From: Rhodosalinus sp041365695
GTDB taxonomy: Bacteria > Pseudomonadota > Alphaproteobacteria > Rhodobacterales > Rhodobacteraceae
NCBI RefSeq assembly: GCF_041365695.1
Contig: NZ_JBGFSJ010000005.1
Coordinates: 62,001-126,000, forward strand
Length of the DNA: 64,000 nucleotides
Direction: 5' to 3'
The translations under genes were made by a program, and so were the position numbers. A model generated the notes under the pieces. The model searched no databases. It was not told the origin of the DNA and saw only the letters and a list, made by a program, of their open reading frames with translations. This document shows positions 1 through 8,534 of this stretch, in pieces. Position 1 is the stretch's first letter. Each line of letters begins with the position of its first letter.

Positions 1-351
1 GGCGTCGAGTTTCAGCTGCTTGACGGCGTCCGTGACCCAGCCCGCGCCGAAGCTTTCCCAGGCGAGCATCTCGCATGTCCGCGCGCCGAGAAGCGACCAC
101 ATCGCCATCTCGACCGCCCCGGTGTCGGAGGCGGGCACGATCCCGATGCGGTAGTCGTCGGGCACGCCGAGGATTTCGCGCGTGCCCTCGATCGCGGCCT
201 TGAGCTTCTCCTTGCCCACCGCGGCGCGATGGGAGCGCCCGAGCGGCGCGTCGGCCAGCCTGTCGAGGGTAAAGACGGGGGGTTTGGCGCAGGGGCCGGA
301 GGAAAAACGCGGATTGCCCGGCCGCGTCTCCGGTTTGGTCGAAGCCGTCAT
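1..351 (-). CDS. serC: Phosphoserine aminotransferase, C-terminus cut by window edge
   Basis: SerC is the PLP enzyme that transaminates 3-phosphohydroxypyruvate to phosphoserine in serine synthesis. The minus strand reads 117 codons from an ATG whose complement is at 349-351, beginning MTASTKPETRPGNPRF and continuing through the SSGPCAKPP and GRSHR segments typical of the alphaproteobacterial SerC family. The frame stays open to base 1, so the PLP-lysine part lies outside the window. An AAGGA ribosome site sits a few bases before the ATG. The gene diverges from serB, the next enzyme of the same pathway, which strongly supports the call. Nothing odd was seen in the visible part. Confidence 0.9.
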   Translation of the reverse strand, partial: MTASTKPETRPGNPRFSSGPCAKPPVFTLDRLADAPLGRSHRAAVGKEKLKAAIEGTREILGVPDDYRIGIVPASDTGAVEMAMWSLLGARTCEMLAWESFGAGWVTDAVKQLKLDA

Positions 352-512
352 GTCGATATCCTTCCAGATATTCGCCCCTCGTTGGGGAGGGGTGTCCCGC
401 GAACGGGGTTAGGACCGTTTCGCGCCTTTCACAAGATGGAAAATGTCGCTAGATCGCGCGAAAGCGTCGCATCGGCTCGATGCGCGCCCACGATAGGAAA
501 CGCCCCGCCCCC

Positions 513-1397
513 ATGCAGACCGTCACGCTTCTGACCGACCCCGCCCGCCCGACGCTGGACACCGCGCTCGTTGAGAGCCTTCGAAACGCCTGGGGCGGAG
601 GGGTCGCACGCTGGCTTTCGCCCGGCGAGGCGGCGGAGTTCGAGGTGCCCGCGCCGCCCCGCAACCTCCGGGATGTCTGGGAGGAGCTTCAGCGCCTCGG
701 CGTGGACCTCGCGGTGCAGCAAGCGGGCGATCGGCGCAAGAAGCTGCTGGTGGCGGACATGGACAGCACCATGATCCGGCAGGAATGCATCGACGAGCTG
801 GCCGAGGTCGCGGGCGTGGGCGCGCATGTCCGCGAGATCACCGCGCGGGCGATGAACGGCGAGCTGGATTTCGAGGGCGCGCTCACCGAGCGCGTGGCCC
901 TGCTCGAGGGGCTCGACGAAGCGGTGATCCAGGAGGTGCTCGCCTCGCGCATCACCCCCATGCCGGGAGGCGCTGCGCTGGTGGCGACGATGCGCGCGGC
1001 CGGCGCGCACACGCTTCTCGTCTCGGGGGGCTTCACGGCCTTCACCGGGCCGGTGGCCGAGGCGATCGGCTTTAACGAGGCGCGCGCGAACCTGCTGGAA
1101 AGCGAGGACGGCAGGCTCACGGGCACGGTCGCGCGGCCCATCCTGGGACGTGACGCCAAGGTGCGCGCGCTGGAGGAGACCGCGGCGCGCCTCGGGATCA
1201 CGGACTCCGAAGTGCTGGCCGTGGGCGATGGCGCGAACGACCTCGGCATGCTGGGGCGGGCGGGCCTCGGGGTCGCGCTTCATGCCAAACCCGCCGTGCA
1301 GGCGCTTTGCGAGGTCCGCGTGAACCACGGCGACTTGACGGCGCTTCTTTACCTGCAGGGATACGCGCGGTCGGAGTTCACCGCGGCCGGCCGCTAG
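513..1397 (+). CDS. serB: Phosphoserine phosphatase SerB
   Basis: This 294-residue HAD-family protein catalyses the last step of serine synthesis, phosphoserine to serine plus phosphate, in the cytosol. The HAD motifs are all visible: DMDST at residues 82-86 with the nucleophile Asp82, SGGF at 171-174, Lys216, and GDGANDL at 238-244 for magnesium binding. The first 75 residues form the variable N-terminal domain of long SerB proteins. The frame is open from 480, but the ATG at 513 (MQTVTLL) fits family N-termini better than the upstream arginine-rich ATG. It is divergent from serC across about 160 bases, so both serine genes probably share a control region. The assignment is firm; only the start is uncertain. 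Confidence 0.93.
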   Translation: MQTVTLLTDPARPTLDTALVESLRNAWGGGVARWLSPGEAAEFEVPAPPRNLRDVWEELQRLGVDLAVQQAGDRRKKLLVADMDSTMIRQECIDELAEVAGVGAHVREITARAMNGELDFEGALTERVALLEGLDEAVIQEVLASRITPMPGGAALVATMRAAGAHTLLVSGGFTAFTGPVAEAIGFNEARANLLESEDGRLTGTVARPILGRDAKVRALEETAARLGITDSEVLAVGDGANDLGMLGRAGLGVALHAKPAVQALCEVRVNHGDLTALLYLQGYARSEFTAAGR

Positions 1398-1430
1398 CGG
1401 ATGGTGGACGCGGCCGCGGGGCGCGCGCGG

Positions 1431-2453
1431 TCACGGCGCGGCGCTGCGCGTCGTGGCGGGGGCCCGCAGCGCGTCGGCGGGCCGGATCGATCCCGTCTCG
1501 ATGCCGCGCCGGTTCCGGATCGGCGCGTCCATCCGCCGCCGCACCGCCGGGTCGCCCGCCTCCAGCACGCCGAGCCGCACGAGCAGTGCGGCCATCGCGC
1601 ATTCCGAGGCGCGCGTTGCACCATCGGCGATCTTGAGCGCGATGCCGAGGCCCATCTCGGGCAGGATCGCGGTAAAGACGCCCTCGGCCCCGGTCTTGAT
1701 CGCCGCGCGACCGCCGGCGGCGCGCATGAGTTCGGTGCAGGCGCGGCCCTCCCCGGCCACGAGATCCGGATGCGCCGTCATCGCCGCCACGAGCTCCGCC
1801 GCCGCGCGGCTGGCGGTGTCGGCCCGCTGCTCCGCCGTGGCGAACCACGCCATCGCCCGCGCGAGCGCCGAAAGCCGGGTCGCGAAGTTCGGGACCGAAC
1901 AGCCATCGATGCCGTAGCCGGGGCTCGGCTCGCCGGTCACCTCCTCGAAGGCGGACCGGCAGGCGCGCTGCACGGGATGATCGGGGTCGACGTAGTCCGG
2001 TCCTGCCCCCAGGTGGCGGGCCAGCGTCAGCATCCCCGCATGCTTGCCCGAGCAGTTGTTGTGGATCTGCGAGGGCTGCTCATGGGCGCGGATCAGGGCG
2101 AATTTCGCCTCCCTGTCATCGGGCATCTGCGGCCCGCAGCGCAGCTCCGCCTCGCCCATGCCGAGGCTGTCGAGCCACGCCGCGACCCGCCCGGTGTGGA
2201 TCGCCGCGCCGTTGTGGGAGGCGCAGGCCAGCGCGAGCTGCTCGCTCCCGAGTCCCGCCTCGCGCGCCGCGCCCGAGGCGACGAGCGGAAGCGCCTGGAT
2301 CATCTTCACCGACGAGCGCGGCAGGATCACGGCATCGGGATCACCCCAGGCCTCCAGCACCCCGGAAAGGTCCGCGATGACCGCGTGGCCGGCGTGCCGG
2401 CTTTCCAGGAACGGGCCGCGGTGGACCTCTGTCATCAGCGTTGCGTCCGGCAT
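1431..2453 (-). CDS. Class 3 (Rhizobium ReAV-type) L-asparaginase
   Basis: The 340-residue protein belongs to the asparaginase II family PF06089, which hydrolyses asparagine to aspartate and ammonia and is unrelated to the E. coli type. In the Rhizobium etli ReAV enzyme a Ser-Lys tandem does catalysis and a zinc is held by two cysteines and a lysine. Equivalent residues are seen here: PRSSVK with Ser47 and Lys50, Ser79 in CASHNG, Cys134 and Lys137 in NNCSGKHAG, and Cys185 in GIDGCSVP. No signal peptide is present, so it is cytoplasmic. It converges on serB with 33 bases between them and stands alone. The mapping of residues to ReAV is from memory of that family, not an alignment. Confidence 0.88.
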   Translation of the reverse strand: MPDATLMTEVHRGPFLESRHAGHAVIADLSGVLEAWGDPDAVILPRSSVKMIQALPLVASGAAREAGLGSEQLALACASHNGAAIHTGRVAAWLDSLGMGEAELRCGPQMPDDREAKFALIRAHEQPSQIHNNCSGKHAGMLTLARHLGAGPDYVDPDHPVQRACRSAFEEVTGEPSPGYGIDGCSVPNFATRLSALARAMAWFATAEQRADTASRAAAELVAAMTAHPDLVAGEGRACTELMRAAGGRAAIKTGAEGVFTAILPEMGLGIALKIADGATRASECAMAALLVRLGVLEAGDPAVRRRMDAPIRNRRGIETGSIRPADALRAPATTRSAAP

Positions 2454-2636
2454 CCGTTTTTCCCCTCACGAAACGGCGATTTTCCGCCAACCGCTCTTTC
2501 GCGCGCCGAGGCTTTGACGCTAGATTGCGCCATGCCACATAGGCATGTGACCGCCCGCGCGCCCGCAACAGAGCCGGCCAACGGCTAGCGCGGCAGGCGG
2601 TATCGAGGCAAGGACGGCATGGAGGCTGGAGGCATG

Positions 2637-3170
2637 ATGTCACGGATCGCGCTGGGCGTCGTCGGCGCGCTGGCCCTTTTGGCGCCCGCCGGCGCGATGG
2701 CCCAGGACGAGCAGAGCACCAACCGGGTCGCGGCGGAGACGGACTGGAGCGTCTTCGTCGAGGATGATCCCACCGAATGCTGGGCGGTGTCCCAGCCCAA
2801 GGAGACGGTGAACACCCGCGACGGCCGCGTCGTCGCCGTGCGCCGCGGCGACATCCTGCTCTTCACCTTCTTCCGCCCCGGCGCGGGGATCGAGGGGCAG
2901 GTGACCTTCACCGGCGGCTACCCCTTCGCCGAAGGGTCCACGGTGAACGTGAACATCGGCGGCACCGAATTCGAGCTTTACACCGATGGCGAGTGGGGCT
3001 GGCCCGCCACCGCGGAGGACGACCGCCGGATCATCGAGGCGATGAAGGCGGGTGTGGATGCCGTGCTCACCGCGCGCTCGAGCCGGGGCACCACCACGAA
3101 GGACACCTTCTCCCTCCTGGGCTATACCGCCGCGCTGGAAGAGGCCCAGCGGCGCTGCTCGGGCGACTGA
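2637..3170 (+). CDS. Invasion-associated locus B (IalB)-like secreted protein
   Basis: A 177-residue protein with a clear Sec signal peptide (MSRIALGVVGALALLAPAG, cleaved near AMA-QD), so it is periplasmic or envelope-bound. The WSVF...CWAVSQPKE opening followed by a beta-rich body with two cysteines (in ECW and near the C-terminus) resembles the IalB family PF06776, whose Bartonella member is linked to host-cell invasion but which is widespread in free-living Rhodobacterales with no defined role. ATG codons at 2619, 2634 and 2637 are in frame; a GGAGG four bases before the pair ATG-ATG favours 2637. It lies about 100 bases upstream of rlmN on the same strand. The family call is moderate; the function is unknown. 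Confidence 0.65.
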   Translation: MSRIALGVVGALALLAPAGAMAQDEQSTNRVAAETDWSVFVEDDPTECWAVSQPKETVNTRDGRVVAVRRGDILLFTFFRPGAGIEGQVTFTGGYPFAEGSTVNVNIGGTEFELYTDGEWGWPATAEDDRRIIEAMKAGVDAVLTARSSRGTTTKDTFSLLGYTAALEEAQRRCSGD

Positions 3171-3274
3171 CCGGGCGCGCGCCCTGCGCCGGACGCGTCC
3201 ACCGCCCCGCGACCCCTTTGGCGCGGGCGCGCGAATCCTATATGGGTGGGACGTCTTTCAGTCAGGATAGCCAG

Positions 3275-4453
3275 ATGTCAGCCAGCGCGCCGATCACGCA
3301 GGATCTCGTCACCATCCCCCGGAAACTGCCGGAGGGACGGATCAATCTCGTGGGCCTCACCCGCGAGGCGCTGCGCGAGACGCTCGTGGCCCACGGCACG
3401 CCCGAGAAACAGGCGAAGATGCGCGTGGCGCAGCTCTGGCAGTGGATCTACCATCGCGGCGCGCGCGACTTCGCGGAGATGACGAACCTCTCCAAGGCCT
3501 ACCGCGCCGAGCTGGCCCGCCATTTCACCATCGAGATCCCCGAAGTGGTCTCGAAACAGGTCAGCGCCGACGGCACGCGCAAGTATCTCGTGCGGATCGC
3601 CGGCGGCCACGAGGTGGAGACGGTCTATATCCCCGAGGAAGGGCGCGGCACGCTCTGCATATCGAGCCAGGTGGGCTGCACGCTCACCTGTTCCTTTTGC
3701 CACACCGGCACGCAGAAGCTGGTGCGCAACCTGACCGCCGGCGAGATCGTGGGTCAGGTCATGGCCGCGCGCGACGACCTGGACGAGTGGCCCAGGCCCG
3801 GCGAAGGCATGGGCGAGCGGCCGCGCCTGATCTCCAACATCGTGCTCATGGGCATGGGCGAGCCGCTCTACAATTTCGAGAACGTGCGCGACGCCATGCA
3901 GATCGCCATGGACGGCGAGGGGATCTCGCTCTCGCGCCGTCGCATCACGCTGTCCACTTCGGGCGTCGTGCCCGAGATCATCCGCTGCGCCGAGGAGATC
4001 GGCTGCCTGCTGGCGGTGAGCTTCCACGCCACCACCGACGAGGTGCGCGACCGCCTGGTGCCGATCAACAGGAAGTGGAACATCGCCACGCTGCTCGACG
4101 CGCTGCGCGCCTATCCGCGGCTGTCGAACTCAGAGCGTATCACCTTCGAATACGTGATGCTGAAGGACGTGAACGACAGCGACGCGGACGCGCGGCGGCT
4201 TGTCAGACTGATCGCGGGCATCCCCGCCAAGATCAACCTGATCCCGTTCAACGAATGGCCGGGCGCGCCCTACGAGCGTTCCGACTGGGAGCGGATCGAG
4301 GCCTTCGCCGACATCCTGTACAAGGCGGGCTACGCCGCGCCGATCCGCACGCCGCGGGGCGAGGACATCATGGCCGCTTGCGGCCAGCTCAAGTCCGCGA
4401 CCGAGCGCGCGAAGAAGCGCCGCGCCGAGATCGAGGCAGAGGCCGGCCTCTGA
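3275..4453 (+). CDS. rlmN: Dual-specificity rRNA/tRNA methyltransferase RlmN
   Basis: This 392-residue radical-SAM enzyme methylates C2 of A2503 in 23S rRNA and A37 of some tRNAs. The CX3CX2C cluster motif is at Cys135, Cys139 and Cys142 (GCTLTCSFCHTG). Cys128 in TLCISSQ and the methyl-carrying catalytic cysteine near residue 369 (MAACGQL) are also present, as the RlmN mechanism needs. Other family blocks seen are MGMGEPLYNF, SLHA-like SFHATT, and LIPFNEWPG. The start at MSASAPITQD is chosen because longer in-frame readings begin with arginine-rich shadow sequence. It stands between the IalB-like gene and the amidoligase pair on the same strand. The call is firm. Confidence 0.95.
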   Translation: MSASAPITQDLVTIPRKLPEGRINLVGLTREALRETLVAHGTPEKQAKMRVAQLWQWIYHRGARDFAEMTNLSKAYRAELARHFTIEIPEVVSKQVSADGTRKYLVRIAGGHEVETVYIPEEGRGTLCISSQVGCTLTCSFCHTGTQKLVRNLTAGEIVGQVMAARDDLDEWPRPGEGMGERPRLISNIVLMGMGEPLYNFENVRDAMQIAMDGEGISLSRRRITLSTSGVVPEIIRCAEEIGCLLAVSFHATTDEVRDRLVPINRKWNIATLLDALRAYPRLSNSERITFEYVMLKDVNDSDADARRLVRLIAGIPAKINLIPFNEWPGAPYERSDWERIEAFADILYKAGYAAPIRTPRGEDIMAACGQLKSATERAKKRRAEIEAEAGL

Positions 4454-4503
4454 AAGGCGCCGCAGCTCTCGCATCACGGCATGAGGCGGGGTATGTCGGC
4501 GCC

Positions 4504-5463
4504 ATGACTCGCTTCGCTCCCCTTCCCAGCCCCGAGAACAGCGATGGGCACGCCCGGCGCACCGGCGTCGAGGTGGAATTCGGCGGGCTGAGCGAGATCG
4601 CGGCGGCGGATGTGATCGCGAAGCATCTCGGCGGGCGCGTGGTGTCCGTGGGCGGTCACGACCGGCGGGTTGAGGACAGCCGCATCGGCGGCATCGATGT
4701 CTACCTCGACACCGCGCTCCGGGAAAAGCTCGCCAACTGGCCGCGGCTTCTCGATGCCGGGCGCGAGCTGGCCCGCGAGGTCGTTCCGGTGGAGATCGTG
4801 ACGGAGCCGCTCGACCGCGACGGGCTTCTCGCGCTCGACGACGCACGCAAGGCGCTGCGGGAGGCCGGCGCGACGGGCAGCCGCGCCGGCGTGGTCTTCG
4901 GCTTCGGCGTGCATCTCAACGTGGAAATCGTCTCGGACGCGGCGCAGGACGTGGTGCGCCCGCTCATGGCCTACGCGCTCGTGGAGGATTGGCTTCGCCT
5001 CGCCGCCCCGATCAACGAGGCGCGCCGCGTGCTGCCCTTCACCGACCCCTATCCCACGAGCTTCGTCCGGCGTCTCGTCGCGCTGGGCCCCGAGGCCGGG
5101 CTGGCGCCGGTGATCGACATCTACCTCGAGGAGACGCCGACGCGAAACCGCGGTCTCGACATGCTGCCGGTCTTCGCCCATCTCGACCCCGATCGCGTCG
5201 CTGCGGCGATCACCGGCGCCACCTCGGCGCGCCCGGCCTTCCATTTCCGGCTGCCCGATTGCCGGATCGACGAGTCCGACTGGTCGCTCGACCTGCCATG
5301 GCGGCAATGGCGCACTGTCGAACGGGTCGCCGCGGACGGCGATCTTCTCGGGACGCTCGCGACACGGTGGGAGGCTGCGCATGGCGCCGTGACCCTGTTC
5401 CGCGGTGCCTGGGGCGAGGAGGCGGGCGCGATCCTCGCCGCCAGGGGGATAGAGACGCCGTGA
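4504..5463 (+). CDS. Amidoligase family protein (PF12224-like)
   Basis: A 319-residue protein of the amidoligase family, distant relatives of glutamine synthetase and gamma-glutamylcysteine ligase that form amide bonds using ATP. The N-terminal TGVEVEFGGL (about residues 20-29) is the acidic metal/ATP strand expected for the fold, and further blocks are EIVTEPLD, GFGVHLNVEI and TRNRGLDMLPVF. No signal peptide or membrane segment is seen. The stop overlaps the GTG start of a class I glutamine amidotransferase, so the two are translationally coupled and probably act on one substrate, one building an amide or gamma-glutamyl bond and the other breaking or feeding it. The substrate is not known. 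The family name rests on motif recall. Confidence 0.75.
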   Translation: MTRFAPLPSPENSDGHARRTGVEVEFGGLSEIAAADVIAKHLGGRVVSVGGHDRRVEDSRIGGIDVYLDTALREKLANWPRLLDAGRELAREVVPVEIVTEPLDRDGLLALDDARKALREAGATGSRAGVVFGFGVHLNVEIVSDAAQDVVRPLMAYALVEDWLRLAAPINEARRVLPFTDPYPTSFVRRLVALGPEAGLAPVIDIYLEETPTRNRGLDMLPVFAHLDPDRVAAAITGATSARPAFHFRLPDCRIDESDWSLDLPWRQWRTVERVAADGDLLGTLATRWEAAHGAVTLFRGAWGEEAGAILAARGIETP

Positions 5464-6170
5464 GCCCCCCGCGCATCGCCGTGACCGTCTCGCGCCGCTC
5501 GGGATGGCGGATCTTCCCGTGGATGGCGCTGAACATCTGGTGGGCGGGCGGAAGGGCCGTGCGCTGGGAGGCGGGGCGCCCGGCCGACCTTGACTCGGTG
5601 GACGGGCTGGTGATCGGCGGCGGCGACGACATCTCGCCCGATCTCTACGGCGGCCGGATCGTCACCTCGGCCCGCCTCGACCCCGACCGCGACGCGCTGG
5701 AACGCGAGCTCGTCAAGGCGGCGCTCGTCCGCGACAAGCCCGTGCTGGGGATCTGCCGCGGCAGCCAGATGCTCAACGTCGCGCTGGGCGGCTCGCTCCA
5801 CCAGGACGCCTACGCGGTCTACACCCGCAGCGACCGCCGCTGGACGGTGCTGCCGCGCAAGCAGGTGCACGTTCACCCCGGCACGCGGCTTGCCGCGCTC
5901 GCCGGCCACGAGCCCATGCGCGTGAACGCGCTTCACACCCAGGCGGTGGACCGGCTGGGGGACGGGCTGCGGGTCGCCGCGCACGACCTCGGCGGCATGG
6001 TGCAGGCGATCGAACGGGTGGAGGAGCCCTTCGCCCTCGGCGTGCAGTGGCATCCCGAGCACCTGATCTACGCGCGCCGCCAGCGCCGGCTTTTCCGCGC
6101 GCTCGTCGAGGCCGCGGGGGCGCGGCAGCAGGCGGCGCGCCAGATGCCGGCGGTGGACCGGATCGACTGA
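5460..6170 (+). CDS. Class I glutamine amidotransferase, peptidase C26 type
   Basis: This 236-residue protein resembles gamma-glutamyl-gamma-aminobutyrate hydrolases (PuuD, PF07722). The catalytic triad is intact: Cys99 in GICRGSQML, His198 and Glu200 in QWHPEHL; the GGGDDISP loop is at 53-60. It starts at GTG with a four-base overlap on the amidoligase stop (GTGA), the only start that gives the VDGLVIGGG strand a full N-terminal domain. Family members cleave gamma-glutamyl amides, so it may remove what the partner amidoligase adds, or supply ammonia to it. It is shorter than PuuD (about 250). The fold and triad are clear; the substrate is not. Confidence 0.8.
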   Translation: MSPPRIAVTVSRRSGWRIFPWMALNIWWAGGRAVRWEAGRPADLDSVDGLVIGGGDDISPDLYGGRIVTSARLDPDRDALERELVKAALVRDKPVLGICRGSQMLNVALGGSLHQDAYAVYTRSDRRWTVLPRKQVHVHPGTRLAALAGHEPMRVNALHTQAVDRLGDGLRVAAHDLGGMVQAIERVEEPFALGVQWHPEHLIYARRQRRLFRALVEAAGARQQAARQMPAVDRID

Positions 6171-6179
6171 CCGGGCCGT

Positions 6180-6527
6180 CTACCCGGCCGCCGCGGCGCG
6201 CGCCTCCCGCACGCGCCGGGTCACCCGCGCGCAGAAATCCGGATCGGCGGCCTCCAGCGCGTCGAGCAGGGCGCGCAGTTCCGCGCGCACCCCGTGCAGC
6301 TGATCGACGAGCGACATCACCAGGCCCAGCGCATCCTCGTCGAGCGCGTGGCTCTCCGCGAGCTCGCAAAGAAGCTCCAGCCGCGCGATGTCCATCTGCC
6401 GGAACTTCGGCCCGTCTTCGGAGTGGAGCGGGCGGACGAGATCGGCCTCGATGAAGGCGACGAGCTGCGTCTCGGTCAGCCGCGCGACGGCGGACACGGT
6501 CTCCGTGCGTGTGTAGAGGCATTTCAT
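6180..6527 (-). CDS. cbpM: Chaperone modulator CbpM
   Basis: A 115-residue MerR-like helical protein that matches CbpM, the specific inhibitor of the J-protein CbpA: it binds the J domain and blocks its work with DnaK. It has no DNA-binding partner domain to act as a regulator. The segment LTETQLVAFIEADLVRP is the helix-turn-helix-like part and the C-terminal half is a long helix. Its ATG overlaps the cbpA stop by four bases, the same order as in E. coli cbpA-cbpM, which is the strongest evidence. The pair converges on the amidotransferase gene with nine bases between. Confidence 0.8.
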   Translation of the reverse strand: MKCLYTRTETVSAVARLTETQLVAFIEADLVRPLHSEDGPKFRQMDIARLELLCELAESHALDEDALGLVMSLVDQLHGVRAELRALLDALEAADPDFCARVTRRVREARAAAAG

Positions 6528-7483
6528 GTCGGCATCCCCTCGCGTGGATCGTGGGCGTGCTCCTCGCGCCAGCGCTGCATGAAGGCTTCGAGCTCTGCAT
6601 CGATCTCGGGCGGCGCCACGATCGACAGCTCGACCAGCTGATCGCCGCGATCCTTTCCGCCCCGCCGCTTCGCGCCCCGGCCGCGCAGCCGCAACACCCG
6701 TCCGCTGCTGGCGCCCTTGGGGATGGACAGGTTCACCGGCCCGTCGATGGTGGGCGTGCGCACCTTGCCGCCCAGCACCGCCTCGTCGATGGAGATCGGC
6801 AGGGTGACATGTATGTCGTCCCCCTCGCGGCGGAAGATCGGGTGGGGCTCGACCTCCAGCGTCACGTAGGCGTCGCCCGGCGGCCCCTCGCCAAGGCCCG
6901 CGCCGCCCTTGCCGCGCAGCCGCAGCGTCTGCCCGTCCGCCGCGCCCTCCGGGATCGTCACCTCGAGCCGCCCGCCCTCGGGCAGCGTGATCTGCGTGCG
7001 CGTGCCGCGCGTGGCGTCGAGGAAGGGCACCTTCAGCGTGTAGTGGCGATCCGCCCCGCGGGCATGGACCTCGCGCGCGCCGCGGCCGAAGCCACTCGCG
7101 AAGGGCCCGCCGCCCTGCCCCCGCGCGCGCAGGAACTCCGCGAAGATGTCGGACATGTCGTCCTCTTCCCCGAAGGCGTAGGCCCCGGACCGGGCGCCGC
7201 CGCGATAGGGGTTGCCCGGCTGCTCGGCGAAATCGCGGTAGAACGGCTGCGCGCGCTCCTGCCCGGTCTCGTCGATCTCGCCACGGTCGTAGCGCGCGCG
7301 CATCTCGGGATCCTTGAGAAGCTCGTAGGCCGCGTTGGCGGTCTTGAAGCGCGCCTCGGCGGCCGGGTCGTCGGGCTTGAGATCGGGATGTGACTCCCTC
7401 GCGATCTTCCGGTAGGCCTTCTTGATCTCGGCCTCGCTTGCGGTCTTCTCGACGCCCAGCGCCTCGTAGGGATCGAAACTCAT
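6524..7483 (-). CDS. cbpA: Curved-DNA-binding-type J protein CbpA
   Basis: A 319-residue class II J protein that works as a DnaK co-chaperone. The J domain covers residues 3-70 (YEALGVEKTAS) with the essential HPD triplet in ESHPDLK. A G/R/F-rich linker follows, then two beta-barrel substrate-binding domains (GTRTQITLPEG, LRLRGKGG, PHPIFRREGDDI). The CXXCXGXG zinc finger of DnaJ is absent, which separates it from the true dnaJ at 60.5 kb. It is coupled to cbpM by an ATGA overlap. A TTGTAT/TATCAC pair with 16-base spacing about 45-65 bases upstream may be its promoter. The call is firm. Confidence 0.9.
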   Translation of the reverse strand: MSFDPYEALGVEKTASEAEIKKAYRKIARESHPDLKPDDPAAEARFKTANAAYELLKDPEMRARYDRGEIDETGQERAQPFYRDFAEQPGNPYRGGARSGAYAFGEEDDMSDIFAEFLRARGQGGGPFASGFGRGAREVHARGADRHYTLKVPFLDATRGTRTQITLPEGGRLEVTIPEGAADGQTLRLRGKGGAGLGEGPPGDAYVTLEVEPHPIFRREGDDIHVTLPISIDEAVLGGKVRTPTIDGPVNLSIPKGASSGRVLRLRGRGAKRRGGKDRGDQLVELSIVAPPEIDAELEAFMQRWREEHAHDPREGMPT

Positions 7484-7520
7484 GGGCCGGCTCCTCGCGC
7501 GTCCGCGTTCCGCCCCCGAT

Positions 7521-7549
7521 GTGATACCGCTTCGCGGCCGGGATACAAG
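7521..7549 (-). promoter_or_regulatory. Possible cbpA promoter
   Basis: On the minus strand TTGTAT (7548-7543) and TATCAC (7526-7521) are 16 bases apart, about 40 bases upstream of the cbpA ATG. The preceding C makes CTTG, so a heat-shock sigma factor could also use it. This is a weak match and purely inferred. Confidence 0.3.
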
Positions 7550-7564
7550 GGGCGCCCCGGGCGC

Positions 7565-8425
7565 TCAGCGGCCCGGGATGCTGTCGCGCTTGCCCATCGG
7601 GCCCCAGTTCTCGATGATCTCGACGGCCTCTTCGGCCGTTTCCGCGTAACGGAAGAGCGACAGGTCGTCGTCGGAGATCGTGCCCGCCTCGGCCAGCGCG
7701 TGCCAGTCGATGATGCTCTCCCAGAACTCCCGCCCGAAAAGCAGGAACGGAACCCGCGTCATGCGGCCGGTCTGGATCAGCGTGAGCGCCTCGAACATCT
7801 CGTCCATGGTGCCGAAACCGCCGGGGAAGATGCAGACCGCGTTGGCGCGCATCAGGAAGTGCATCTTGCGGATCGCGAAGTAGTGAAAGTTGAAGCAGAG
7901 ATCCGGGGTCACGTAGGGGTTCGGGATCTGCTCGTGGGGCAGCACGATGCTGAGGCCGATGCTCTCGCCGCCGGCCTCGTGCGCGCCGCGGTTGCCCGCC
8001 TCCATCACCCCCGGCCCGCCGCCCGTGACGATCACGTTCTCTCCGGTGCCGAGGCTGCGCTCGGTCATCATGCGCGCGAACTCGCGCGCCACCTCGTAGA
8101 AGCGCGAGAGTTCGGCCAGCCGGGGCGTCTTCGCCCCTTCCGCCTTCGCAGGCTCAGGGATGCGCGCCCCGCCGAAGAGCACGATCGTGCTCTGCACGCC
8201 GTGGGCGTCCATCAGGAGCTGGGGTTTCAGAAGCTCGAGCTGCAGCCTGACCGGGCGCAGCTCGTCGCGCAGCATGAACTCCTCGTCCACGAAGGCGAGG
8301 CGGTAGGCCGGCGCGCGGGTCTGCACCGTGCCGGGCTTGTGCTCGGCGGTGGACCGGTCCGTTCCGGCGTCCGGGAACGGGCTGCGGCGATCGTCCTTCG
8401 TCGGGGCGCGTCTGTCCTGCGTCAT
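7565..8425 (-). CDS. LOG family protein (cytokinin-riboside 5'-monophosphate phosphoribohydrolase-like)
   Basis: A 286-residue Rossmann-fold protein of the LOG/lysine-decarboxylase-like family (TIGR00730). Characterised relatives cleave the N-glycosidic bond of nucleoside 5'-monophosphates to release a base and ribose 5-phosphate. Both signature blocks are seen: GGGPGVMEAGNRGA at about 136-148 and PGGFGTMDE at 201-209, carrying the catalytic arginine and glutamate. The first 45 residues are charged and probably disordered. The ATG at 8425 (MTQDRRAPTK) is preferred; a longer open frame to 8818 runs antisense into dapD and is not credible. It diverges from dapD. Substrate is unknown. Confidence 0.8.
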   Translation of the reverse strand: MTQDRRAPTKDDRRSPFPDAGTDRSTAEHKPGTVQTRAPAYRLAFVDEEFMLRDELRPVRLQLELLKPQLLMDAHGVQSTIVLFGGARIPEPAKAEGAKTPRLAELSRFYEVAREFARMMTERSLGTGENVIVTGGGPGVMEAGNRGAHEAGGESIGLSIVLPHEQIPNPYVTPDLCFNFHYFAIRKMHFLMRANAVCIFPGGFGTMDEMFEALTLIQTGRMTRVPFLLFGREFWESIIDWHALAEAGTISDDDLSLFRYAETAEEAVEIIENWGPMGKRDSIPGR

Positions 8426-8534
8426 GGCGCTCTGACTAGCGCAGCCGCCGCGGCTGCGCGAGGCCCGATTGTGCCGCCGTCCCGCTCGGCCTATACCCAC
8501 CCCGAAGAGGAATTTCCGGAAGGAGAGGCACGGC

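Noticed and set aside
4504..6170. Amidoligase and amidotransferase as one frameshifted gene
   Set aside because: Both are full-length for their families and joined by a normal GTGA stop/start overlap.
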